DNA of 64,000 nucleotides, taken from Rhabditoides inermis (Eukaryota; Nematoda; Chromadorea; Rhabditida; Rhabditidae). A model generated the notes under the pieces. It saw only the letters and a program-made list of their open reading frames with translations, did no database searches and was not told the DNA's origin. Where the stretch lies: positions 591,001 through 655,000 of the forward strand of contig CAWZYM010000214.1 in assembly GCA_963966185.1 (NCBI GenBank), given 5' to 3'. How positions within the stretch are numbered: position 1 is the first letter of the stretch; each line of letters starts with the position of its first letter. The translations under genes were made by a program, and so were the position numbers. This document shows positions 26,201-36,904 of the stretch, in pieces.

Positions 26201-28177
26201 TCATCACAGACGCGCTGTCCACACCAAACGCCGCCACCTGAAGGAAACAAGTGCACCACTACGTCAATCTGCAACATCCAATCATCACTATACAACACCG
26301 CTACCGCAACCTAAAACACTAAAACGCACTACTACACTTCTACGCCCGACTGATCGATTTTCATATTCTTCCATCATTCAAATACTATAAACAGCTTAGC
26401 GCCTTCGAAACACGGTATCTGTGAACTGTCTTGTCGCTGAAGACAGTTCACAGATACTTTCGAAACCGACCTGCGCAAAGACGAGCATAGAGAAGATGAT
26501 GGCTGGTCCGAGAAGCGAGAAGCCAATGACAATCGTCTGGTACACTATGTACAGGTACGAGATGGAGGCATTGTTGGCAGCGGCGCGCTGAAAGAGAGCA
26601 GAGGGTGGGAGAGCGAGGGAGGGAGGGAGGGAGAGAGAGAGAAGAGGGGGAGAGAGAGGGGAGAAAGACCGTCTACCTTGTAGTCAGCCAGCAGGTCGAT
26701 AGTGTTGGCGACCGACGACGGAGTCCACCGTCTGCGCTGGTTGAAGAACTCGTCGAATCCCTCGGGCGCGTACGTCTCCGCATCCGAAGCGGCCACGTAC
26801 TCGATACGGTAGCCCTCAAGCGGATACGGTACCTTCTTGGATACGGTACTACGGCGGTACCTTATTTACATGTTGTTGAACCCTATGCAAATCACCCTCA
26901 TTTGCCTCTTCACTTAGACATACAAGCAATTAGGCAGTCGCTCTCGCTAATTTCCACGCTAATCGCAACTCGCCGATTTGCATGTCTGGAGGGGTGAATA
27001 AAAGGCGGGCGCGGCGGGCTGCCGGCATCCATTCACCATGGCTCAGTCTGTCGCTCCCGGAGATATCAACACCCAGCCGGGTACCAAGATCGTCTTCAAC
27101 GCCCCTTACGATGACAAGCACACCTACCACATCAAGGTGCGTGGATATCGATCGGATATCGATCGATCATTGAATGATTTGTCTTTTTCAGATCACCAAC
27201 ACTGGAGGTCGCCGCATCGGATGGGCCATCAAGACCACCAACATGAAGCGCCTCGGCGTCGACCCGCCGTGCGGAGTGCTCGACCCCAAGGAGGCCGTGC
27301 TGATGGCCGTTTCTTGCGACGCGTTCAAGTTCGGAGAGGAGGACACCAACAACGACCGCATCACCATCGAGTGGACCAACACCCCCGACGGCGCCGCCAA
27401 GACCTTCCGCCGCGAGTGGTTCCAGGGAGACGGAATGGTCCGCCGCAAGAACCTCCCCATCGAGTACAACCCTTGAATCGTTGAACAGACTCCAATAAAG
27501 CGCTTCTCAGCAAATTCTTGTTACATTCTGATTTTTTCTTTCGGACTCGGACTTCGGGTTTCGGACTCGCTACTAGAAAAAACATTTCAACTTTCTCCAA
27601 TGCTACGTGACCTCACTAACATTCCGTACCGCTGAAACAGCGCGAAACTGTCACTAGCTTCTCATGTGCTAGTGCTAGGAACAGAATCAGCAAGAGGTTC
27701 ACCATCAGCGCACCAGTACGGGGGAACATGACAGAGGGCGCCATCCCGTGTGTGCCCTCACCTGTTTTAGCATGAGCGTGCTCAGCCAGCGGTCCTCTCC
27801 CTGGTCGTACTGGACAAAGTGGCGCGGATGCTTGGCCGGCGTCGTGTACTTTTGCATAATGTTGTCGTCCATCAGAGCCGACGCGCTGCAATTCATAGTA
27901 CAGTAACCCGGCACTGGCCGAAATTCACACTACAGTAACCCCGATACCGACCGAAATTCAAAGTACAGTAACCCCTGGTACCAACCGCAATTCAAAGTAC
28001 AGTATACCTACCGGAAGAGAGAAAAGCATCCGGGCGCGCACAGCACACAACCAAACACGTGCTCGGCCGCCTTTTGGAACCAATGCGCAATGGCGTACTC
28101 AAACTTCTGGTACCACACCATGAAACCTGAAGGGGAAAGGGTGGGAAGAGAGAGAGAGAGAGAGAGGGGGGGAAGGG

Positions 28178-28226
<49 letters not shown>

Positions 28227-31200
28227 AGAAGGGGGGAGGGAGAGAGATGGAGAGGGAAAGGGGGGAAAAGAGGGAGGGAGATGGAGAGAAAGGGGGGAGG
28301 GAGAGAGATGGAGAGAGAGAGAGAGAGAGAGAGAGGCGTGCCGAATCCGATGGGATGGATGCGTCCGCACGCGCAGCCAATGTCGCTCTTGGTGCGCATC
28401 AGAGACAGCAGGCGCATCACTGCCGCGGGCTCAAACTGAAAGCACGTCAGTTAGTACAAAGTCCGAGCTACAGTCAGTACAAGTGAAATCGCATGCATGC
28501 TACATGCTACTACGCAAGCATGCTACATTGCTACCTACTTTTGCTACTCCTTGTACAGATTGGAGGTAGCAAAAGCTATATATCCCGCCTATAGAGTGAG
28601 CTACTATAACCTAGTACAACAAGTGTTTCAATATCCTTCTTGAATTGATTGCGGTTTACTGTAGAGAAAGGACCTCGCTCAAATCAGTGTTCCGGCAACT
28701 GACGCTCGCCGGCTGTCAATACCGTCAACTACCCAGCTACCAGCTACCCACCAGGTGACCCACCTTGCTGTCTCCGTCAATGGCGAGTATGAACGTGTTG
28801 TCGGCCAGCTGCTGTTTGTCTTCCACAGACAGCGGCGAGTCCATGATGCGATGACCCAGCAGATAGTACATGTACATCACCTCAACACACAATTGCCTGA
28901 TTGAAAAATGTCAAACACTCAGAAGTGAATCCGTTGAAAATATGAGCACTATGCTCACTACTGTCCAACTATATTTGCATCAAGAAGATGAAAACCAACT
29001 GACTCCAGTTGTCGATAACGCATTGAGTCCGTGAGGCAACGACTATACTTAAAGTGGACAAAAATCCCAAAGGATTGACTGAATCGAAGTTCCCGCCATT
29101 TCTCCAGTTCAAATATCTCCGCACCATTCGCGCGTCATGGCTGTCTATTCACCGGTCGCGCGCAAGCAGCGCAATTTGGAATATACTGAAGCGATCAGCG
29201 ATCAATGCTCTTGCCATTGGACATCATGCATATCTCATAAAATATGTTTCACAGCCTATAGAACGTGCTTGCGCACACATTGTGCTCCTGGAGAAATGGA
29301 GAGAACTTTACACAAGTTATGATTCTCTTTTGAAAAGTACAAGCGTAAAGTACCTCTGTTTGGGTTTATCTCAATTCAACAAAAGCCCATGCATAAAACT
29401 ATTATTTCTATTCTAAACTATAAACACAAACCTGCTCTCTCAAACGATATGTAGAAACGTATACTTTATCGATAATTTATCAATAAGGGCTATATAATAT
29501 ATTTTCTTATTTCTTATGAAAGTATTGTGAGAACCAATAAACAGCTATAGAACTATGGTTTAGTTTACTATGATGTTTTCATTATTTTTGAATGTAAACA
29601 AATACAAGAGCTTTTTGATAGATGACTTTATTGATGAACGGGTTGATAGAATGTGAGTGATAGAATGTGTGTGTGCAATAGTATATTCATCTTGGTATTT
29701 GATTGTCAATGTATTTATGATCGTTTTGAGAGAGCAGGTTTGTGTTTATAGTTTAGAATAGAAATAATAGTTTTATGCATGGGCTTTTGTTGAATTGAGA
29801 TAAACCCAAACAGAGGTACTTTACGCTTGTACTTTTCAAAAGAGAATGAATGTCCTTTTGTTGTATTTCGAAGAAATTCTTTTTTTCAAATGTTAATGTA
29901 TCAATCTATGTATCAATGTATCATGTATTAATGTTAATGTACTGATAGTTTCACAGAAACTATCAGTATTTGTTCAAAGTAAATCAACAGATATAACAAA
30001 CAACAACAATAACAACAACAATACAACGCGCGTGAACGACTACGCAAATCACAAACAGTGTGCACATTATCGCGCTCTCCCGCACACATTCTGCATCACG
30101 AACCAATGAGCGCGCGGGGGCGGGGCTAGTGAGCGGGTCTTTCAGCGAATCAGCGACCAGCAGCATACCTCACAGACGTGCAGACCTAACCAGCCAACAT
30201 ATTTTGGGTCTTAAACTATTGTTTCATGTTTTGTTTTGGTTTATAGTTGTTCAACGGGCGATTTAGAGACAATATCATGATATAACTCTGAAACATTTAT
30301 TATTTGAATGATTTACAAGCGATTTCGGCGGCCCTGCGGGCCGAGCGGCTCTGCGCGCCGCTGGATAGGACCCAAACGATCGGCGCTTCGCGCCGATCCT
30401 AATTCGCAGGCAGATTGCTACGGTAGCAGAGCTTCAGCAAAACACCTGTGTGGATTCGAACCCGCGAAATGAACCAGCCGAACGATTGCCAGGCGAACCC
30501 CTTACCGGCTGCGCCATAGAAGCGATGTGTGTAGTTCGCTAACATTGAGACATCTAGTTGATTTGCGATCAATCAAAGACGAACTGTGCGAAGGAAAATC
30601 ATTCATTTACAGTTGAAACGTATGCTTTCGAAAACAATCGAATCGTCTTTCATGCTTGTGCCTCATTATTGTCTACCTTTCTTCACAAAAACCACAAGCG
30701 CGCAGTAGATCATCGCTCAATGAAAGGATCATGTCATGTCCTCAATCAGTCGCAGGTTCGAGTCCTGCTACCGCTCGTGTTTTACTTCATTTCAAATTAG
30801 GCGATGCTCTTAGTTACCGTACCACCCGTTCGTGGGTGGTACGGTAACTCATCATGTCATGTCCTCAATCAGTCGCAGGTTCGAGTCCTGCTACCGCTCG
30901 TGTTTTACTTCATTTCAAATTAGGCGGTGCTCTTAGTTACCGTACCACCCGTTCGTGGTCTGTTCTCCCCCATGGGGGAGATAGTGGATCTTTTCAATTT
31001 TTTGCCAACTTTACAGGCTGATGTGTATTTTCAACCAGGAAAGGAATTTCAATTGACTCCGATACTAGCTCACGCGTGTCTATGTCTCACCTGACTCCAC
31101 TTCTTCTTGTGTCGTATGAGCTTTTTTGAATAACTACGCTCACTACTGTCCAACTACTTTCATCCGGGAGTAGAAGGCAGGAAGAATCTTATGTATCACC

Positions 31201-34200
31201 TGACTCCACCCCTTTTTTCCACATCCAGGATAGGAAAGTCACCCCCGGTTGTCGATACCACTGGCTCATGTATGTCTCACCTGACTCCACCTCTTCTTGT
31301 GTCGTATGAGCTTCTTGTCCTTGAGGTGTACGAAGAGGAGTGTCCCCCCAGGCAGCCTCACCACCAGCCGCCCGCCGTACGCAGTGTTCGCCAGCATCTG
31401 CGTGCAGTCAATCTCCGACGGCCTGCAAAAATCCAAACTATTGTCCTGTCGTCATATTGAGAGAGTGACCTAGATCAAACTATTTCCTTATCGTAATACT
31501 AGTCTATCAGGTCTAATTTTTCTCCTATCGCAAAACTACGGAAGTGTCGCAGATCAAATTATTATTCTATCGTCATCCTAAGGGACTATCGCCAGTCAAA
31601 CTCACCTCGTCGAATGTCAAGGGTTAGTCAAAGGGTGAATACGTTTCACTCCCATATCGTATATCTGACGGTTATAACAACAGAGTTCCCAAACGCACTT
31701 GCAGTACTGGCTGATGAGTGCGAAGAACTCCTTGAAGAACTCGTTCGGCACCCGCGTCCCCTCCAACGTGTCCTCCCACGCGTCGTCAAAGAAGATGTGG
31801 CCTCAAACGCCGCACTTTAAATGATGAAAACAATTCGTTATCATTCATGAAATTGTTTCTATATCATGTCAGAATCGCTTTGACAATCCAGCATTCTTCC
31901 TATTCAAGTAGCGGTCAATCTCTTCAAACTACTTACGAATGCCCTCCAACTACTTCGGAAACGATTTCCGAAGAGACTGATCACACCTTCACTCTTCGCT
32001 CACCTTCCAATCGGAAGCGCGTCTCCCCAGAGCGCTTGTTCTTCGTGGCAGAATGAGCGTGCTCCTCGTCCAACCTACAAAATACAGTTTACCAAAATAC
32101 AAAGCACAGCCGTATCCTATCCATACCATATTCAATCTACCGTAACCGTAACACCGTAACCCACTTGAGAATCGATCCGAACATCTGCGTCATCTCGGTG
32201 AGCGTCTCGTGCCACATGGTTGCGCAGATGTACAGAGTGGAGACGCGGTCAACCTGACAACCAGGTTTGGAACCAGTCACAGAGAACCAGATTGGCACTG
32301 GTTCATAATGGAATTGGTATCAGTACCAGGCGACCATTCAGCCAAATACCAGTCACGGTTTCACTCTTGGTTTCAGTACCAGCCGATCATTCAGAGCACC
32401 AGTCATGGCTCCACCCCCTGCTCACCTCGTCGCTCCTGAGAATGAGCGGGTCCGAGGAGAAGCCGTTCGTGCTGTCAATCTCCTCCGCCCACGGGTCCTG
32501 CGAGGCAATCATCATAATCATCCTTATCATTATCTCCGTATCGCTTATCTCTTATCTCACCTTCTTGGCGAGCGAGTGTCGGAAGACGAGGAGCGACTGC
32601 TCGATCGCCAGGCCTTCGACCACCGGCGACATCGAGGCGATCCTGAACAACAACATATAAACAACAAACAACAACAATAGGTGATTGCTACAATAGCTGT
32701 TCCCTGTTCTCTGCATCTTCTTCATGTTTCAGTACATTCCACAGTTTCCCAGCCAAACACAACTCAAGAACAACCAACCACGTATCAATGCTCAGCTCCC
32801 CGCGCACTCACACTTCATCGCACTTGTCGAATGAGGGAGCGCTGGCGAGGTGGAATGACTGGTAGCATCCGACGAGCAGCCATATGCAGCACAGGTACAC
32901 GTCCGTCACCGGCTTCGTGAGCAGCCAGTCGTTGCGCCACGACAGACCGAAACGCGCCAGACCGTTCGCCACCTGACACAGCAACGCATCAGTAGGTACA
33001 GTTCTGATGCCGTAGTTCAAGTAGCCTACAGTATACGCAACAGTACAGCCTACAGTATACACACCAGTTCAAGTGTCCTACAAACCTACAGTATACACAC
33101 CAGTTAAAGTAACCTACAAACCTACAGTATACACAATGGTACAGTACTACCATGTACAGTACCACCTAGTGTTATGTACAGTATCCCCGACTGACCACGC
33201 ACGGTCCGATCATCTCGACGACGGCAAAGTGCATGGCGATGCAGAGAGGGCCAGAGATGCAGGCGGGGTGCAGCACGCGGATCATCTCCAGGTCTGGGAT
33301 GAGAGAGGGCTCTCTCTCTCTCTGTCTGTCTGTCTCTCTATCTCTCTCTCTCTCTCGCTCTCTCTCTCCCTCCCTCCTCTCTCTCTCTTCTCTCTCTATG
33401 CCCCCCCCTCTCTCTTAACTACCCCTACACATATGTGTTACTCCCTCTCCATTGGTAAAGTGATGAAGACTTTGATATAAACGTATGTTCCTCGTCTACT
33501 CTCCCACACCCTCTCACCCATAGCGGCCAGGAATCGCGAAGTCGCCCTCAGCAGCGCGTTCAGTGCCACAATGCCCAGCGCCAAGTAGATCACGTTGCTG
33601 AAGTATTGATTGATATCGATCACCCCCTCTATCGATCGAAAACGATCCTCGCCCTCATTCGCCTATTCCTCATTACCCTGTCGCGCAAATTATCGCGACT
33701 GCCTAATGAGCAATTCGAATGTCTGTGGGCATTAGCCTCGCGCGATTCGGTCGTACAAAAGGGCGCGACCGCCGGCGGTCCAACATTCGATCTCACCCTT
33801 CGAATCAACAACATCATGGGAGACAAGTCGGCATACATGACCCCTGGAGGTGGCGGCGGCGGCGGCGGAGGCGGATACGCCAAGGAGGACTACGCCTTCG
33901 GAGGATCCTCGGGAGGAGGCGGCGGTGGAGGTGGCGGCGGTGAGTGGATACTGTAGACTATCGTACCGCTCTTCTCCTACCGTAACCATTTAGGCGGCGG
34001 TGGTGGCGGTGGCGGCGGCGGTGGCACTCCCCGCATGGACGTGTCTTGCTACCTCGGACCCAAGTAAGCGCTCGTCACACCGGCCAGTGCAGTCCAATCG
34101 ACTATCCCAGGATAAACCATCGATTATCACAACTCTTCAATAAAAACAAACTTGCTCCTTCATGTGTTCTGCTCTGTTCATATGGGTTCGGATTCAAATG

Positions 34201-36252
34201 TCACACTTGAAATCATGTTACGACCGGTGGCATAGAGCATAATTTGGCCTAGAGGCTATACTTCCTCTCCTACAGGCAATCTCAGAGCTTCATAAGAGGA
34301 AACCTTGTACATACAATGTCCCGCCGCATTTGAAATCACTGGTTGAAGGGCCAATTTTATCAGGCGCGGCCGTACTTCCCTAGCCCCGCCCACCTGGCAA
34401 TGCTCTTGTGTTGTCCGGCCACATACATGACCGTGTCGATGAGTGCATTGTGGGGCGCCGCCCATCCGACCACACCCACTCCCACACACACTCTGCCCAG
34501 CGAGGCGAGCAGCCGGGACTCGGCGTTCAGCTTGCGCACACCGTACTTGAGCTGCAACACAATACCGTAACCAAGTCCCTACAATTCCCTTAAACTAGCC
34601 TAGATCTCCTTTAAACACACATGATTCACAAAAGGACACTATCCGATTTGTACCGTAACTCTTATATTTACCGTACCCACCATGTACAAATGATGGAAGA
34701 GGGTGCCCGAATGTTTGAGCGACACCCAGCTCTCCCAATAGCCGACAGCACACAGCAACACGCCCGCAGCCAGAGCACCCGGCTGGTCAAACTTCGAGTC
34801 GACACACGACCTGAAAGGGGGTACGGTACACGGAATATGGATTACTGTACATTATCAAGTACAGTACTCACCACACGTACGCCGCCGAGATGATTGCGAG
34901 ACAGATGAGCGTGCGAGGAATGGAAGTCATCTGAAGGGATGGGATGAGATGGAAAGAGAGGGGAGAGAGAGGCGGGGGGGGGGGGGAGAGGGAGGGAGCG
35001 AGGGAGGGAGGGAGGGAGGGAGGGAGGGAGGGAGGGAGGGAGGGAGGGAGGGAGGGAGGGAGGGAGGGAGGGAGGGAGGGAGGGAGGGAGGGAGGGAGGG
35101 AGGGAGGGAGGGAGGGAGAGGGAGGAGAAGGAGGAAGAGGTTGGAAAGGGAAGATCATACCAGTAGGTGCATCCTCTGGAAGAGCGTCTTGGTGGGCAGG
35201 TTGGCGGCGCGCAGTCGCACCGACAGAGACTGCATGGTGGGGAAGATAGCCGTCGCCGACAGAAGGCACACGCACCTGGAACAAGGTAATCAATCGATAG
35301 TCAATCGATATCCCCACCTGAACATGTCGAGCTTGGGGCAGACGACGGTGAGCAGGATGCACATACCCGCGCAGCGAGCCCACTCGAGCAACACGAACTG
35401 GAAAGAAAAGTTGATTTATAATCCATGCCTCCAGGTAGATTATTTACTCCCCACCCTCTCTCTGTATGCACTCACACACACATACATCACCCATTCAACC
35501 GTATTTCATGGACACTGTTGTGTACTACATCTCTACACACAAATCTGTACAGTGCTCATGCTGTCGGAATCGGCCATATTTAACAGAACATCTCTAAAAA
35601 GACATAGAGAGCCTCCTCCTTTTCCCCCACCCACCATCTTCTGCACGCTGCCGTGTCCCTTGCCCTCCTTGGCGAGACGCCACGCCGACTGCAGCATCGC
35701 GCACACGTCCGGAATGCACTGCACCAGGAAGACCGCCACGTACAGCGACTTCTCCACTTGCGCTGACCGGGTCACTAAAACGATATCGATACGGACAATT
35801 GCAATGTGCGGCAGTTTCGGCTGTTCGTGCTTGTAGAGATACTTTGAATAAACTAAAGTGCTCAACACAGGCGCGGACAATCACATCACATCTCGGTAAT
35901 TGTTCTCGTCAGAGTCTTGATTTATATATTATTATATAAATCTAAATACGCTGACTGACCGCTCCTCTGGCACTGCTTGTGTCCGCTAGCCGCGTGGAGG
36001 TTGGTGGCGATCAACAACACAGCCAGTTTGGACAACGCCGCCCCCGCCGTCAACACCACGTGCGACACCAGAAACAGCGACAGCTGCAAGCGATCGATAA
36101 TCAATCAATACACGACGTCACCGACCTTGAGGTACTGTAGGGCCTTCATGGCGCGCGGGCCGACGGGCGGCTCCTCTTGGGAGGCCCGCTTCTGCGAGCG
36201 GAACAGATCCCACGCCGGGTCCTCCTTGTACGGAGGAGACGACGACGACATC
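20288..36252 (-). CDS. chs: Chitin synthase, about 36 exons
   Basis: A membrane GT2 enzyme polymerising UDP-GlcNAc into chitin at the plasma membrane. The start is ATG 36252 ([14 protein letters not shown]) and the stop is at 20,290-20,288, giving about 1,300 aa, as in nematode CHS-1. Family signatures, read 5' to 3': multi-helix N-terminal half (36.0-32.8 kb); [16 protein letters not shown] (32.2); [11 protein letters not shown] (31.8); KKRWSQ joined to [13 protein letters not shown] (31.3/28.9); [11 protein letters not shown] (28.8); [10 protein letters not shown] (28.4); [15 protein letters not shown] (28.1); [11 protein letters not shown] (27.8); QRRRW, the acceptor-site motif (26,739-26,725); and WGTRE (24,885-24,871). 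A coiled-coil-like stretch ([18 protein letters not shown], 24.4) and last helices near 22.1 and 21.6 kb follow. Nematodes have an eggshell (chs-1) and a pharyngeal (chs-2) enzyme; I cannot tell which this is. Introns host two plus-strand sperm-type genes and many repeats. Confidence 0.93.
22213..22392 (-). repeat. Tandem copies of an exon/5' splice site junction
   Basis: Three units of about 60 bp follow the chitin synthase exon ending DNIAFSI. Each unit, read on the minus strand, restarts with the exon's last bases plus donor (TCCATTG then GTAC). It then repeats ACTGTAGGGGGTATGGTAGA and the sequence up to the next TCCATTG. Each unit therefore recreates a candidate 5' splice site. Confidence 0.75.
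23172..23632. repeat. Two tRNA-derived SINE-like copies, head to head
   Basis: Each copy has a tRNA-like head with pol III A box (TGGCGCAGTGGTAGAGCG) and B box (GGTTCGATTCC). The plus copy has them at 23,465-23,482 and 23,518-23,528. The minus copy has them at 23,336-23,319 and 23,283-23,273. The tails (ACAACATGTGAAATGTCACGG...) point outward at 23,172-23,238 and about 23,565-23,632. Neither head closes a proper tRNA cloverleaf. The pair forms a long foldback inside a chitin synthase intron. Confidence 0.7.
26893..27037 (+). promoter_or_regulatory. Promoter of the nested MSP gene
   Basis: It contains CCCTCATTTGCCT at about 26,895, then the motif GCGACTGCCTAAT in reverse orientation at about 26,929-26,942. 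A TATA-like AATAAAAGG sits about 40 bp before the ATG. The first two motifs recur upstream of the other nested sperm-type gene (33,652 and 33,693). Confidence 0.55.
27038..27476 (+). CDS. msp: Major sperm protein (MSP), nested in chitin synthase
   Basis: Two exons (27038-27136 and 27192-27476) encode exactly 127 aa, the standard MSP length, starting [20 protein letters not shown]. Typical MSP motifs follow: [60 protein letters not shown] and the C-terminus [14 protein letters not shown] polymerises into filaments that drive amoeboid sperm crawling and is also released as a signal to oocytes. The single intron is short. AATAAA follows the stop at 27,494. The gene lies on the opposite strand within a chitin synthase intron of about 950 bp between the QRRRW exon and the QYDQGEDRW exon. 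MSP genes are expressed only in the male germ line, so the host and guest genes should be active in different cells. Confidence 0.96.
29091..29313 (+). repeat. Dispersed repeat, copy 2
   Basis: Matches 14,416-14,640 from GTTCCCGCCATTTCTCCAG to GGAGAGAACTTTACAC, in the same orientation. Here it directly abuts the palindromic arm starting near 29,324. Confidence 0.75.
29324..30402 (+). mobile_element. Helitron-like element with palindrome, variant copy
   Basis: A left arm at about 29,324-29,448 (GAAAAGTACAAGCGTAAAG...) is mirrored at 29,731-29,848. The arms resemble those at 12.4 and 38.3 kb. The right end is a hairpin GATCGGCG...CGCCGATC (30,378-30,398) followed by CTAA and T. A second GC-rich hairpin lies just before it (about 30,327-30,362). 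The middle differs from the other two copies, so the grouping rests on the shared arms and terminus. Confidence 0.5.
30446..30522 (-). repeat. tRNA-derived SINE-like head
   Basis: On the minus strand TATGGCGCAGCCGGTAAGG resembles an A box and GGGTTCGAATCC a B box. The anticodon arm and acceptor stem do not close, so it is scored as a decayed tRNA-like repeat, not a functional tRNA. Confidence 0.5.
30729..30958 (+). repeat. Tandem pair with tRNA T-arm-like sequence
   Basis: A unit of about 124 bp occurs twice in tandem (from 30,729 and about 30,853). It begins CATGTCATGTCCTCAATCAG and contains a perfect B box/T-arm, GCAGGTTCGAGTCCTGC. Between units is the perfect inverted repeat GTTACCGTACCACCC/GGGTGGTACGGTAAC. 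Confidence 0.7.
33651..33815 (+). promoter_or_regulatory. Promoter of the nested glycine-rich gene
   Basis: CCCTCATTCGCCT at 33,652 and GCGACTGCCTAAT at about 33,695 match elements of the MSP promoter, the second in opposite orientation. A TATA-like TACAAAAGG lies about 60 bp before the ATG. Confidence 0.5.
33816..34067 (+). CDS. Small glycine-rich protein, likely sperm-specific
   Basis: Two exons (33816-33939 and 33994-34067) join inside a Gly codon and give 65 aa. The start [10 protein letters not shown] is followed by Gly runs interrupted by [10 protein letters not shown]. The end is [13 protein letters not shown], with AATAAA at 34,139. Small glycine-rich peptides of this layout occur among nematode sperm-enriched families (NSPD-like); that link is by resemblance only. 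It sits on the plus strand within a chitin synthase intron of about 790 bp and shares promoter motifs with the nested MSP gene, which supports a sperm role. Confidence 0.75.
34977..35121 (+). repeat. (GGGA)n microsatellite
   Basis: About 30 perfect GGGA units after a run of G lie within a chitin synthase intron (CCCT-rich on the sense strand). Open frames here are artefacts. Similar arrays lie at 51,776, 55,855 and 62,034. Confidence 0.95.
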
Positions 36253-36904
36253 CTGAAACATTCAATAATAGAAATCGACAAAACAATAAGACAACATAAC
36301 AGTTTCATACATGGAGCACTTACACGAGAAAATCAATCACAAGTGTAGCAATAAGTAACAGGAAGCGATGATGTCATATTCATAAACAGAGATCACCAAA
36401 ATAACGAGAAACGTAGATGATCAAACACCACGAGATGATCGATTCGCGAAAATATGAGCAAAATCGAGACAGCCGAGTACGCGCGAGCACAGCACAACAA
36501 CGGACTGGCACGGTTTTGGCGCGAAACCAATGATCTACCGCTCGCTCCGCCCATTTCGGCTGCTCGACGAATCAGCGAGAAAGTAGATCTGTGCTCAAAT
36601 CAATACTAGACTACAAAACCGTACCAATCTTTCTCACTTTCTCTTTCTCCGCACTACAATCATTGTGTTTTGGACATTGCAACACAGCGAACTCGTTCGT
36701 AACTTTTATCAACTCAACAACTCAATTCCATCAAATCAGCAAGATCTCTACACAAAACAACAAAATATACAGAGTATATCCAACATAACAACTCAACAAT
36801 GAACCTAACGAGTAGAGTACACAAACAAAGGAGTAGTAAAGTTGTAAAGTCATAATGCTGTCATACAGCACACATCAATCAATCAGTAACCAACAAATCG
36901 ACAC
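36253..36904. other. Upstream region of chitin synthase
   Basis: This 0.65-kb gap lies between the NAF1 stop and the chitin synthase start, both on the minus strand. No exon was seen. It should hold the chitin synthase promoter. A spacing this large argues against an operon with NAF1. Confidence 0.5.

Noticed and set aside
30446..30522. Functional tRNA gene
   Set aside because: T-stem and anticodon stem do not close; decayed tRNA-like sequence.
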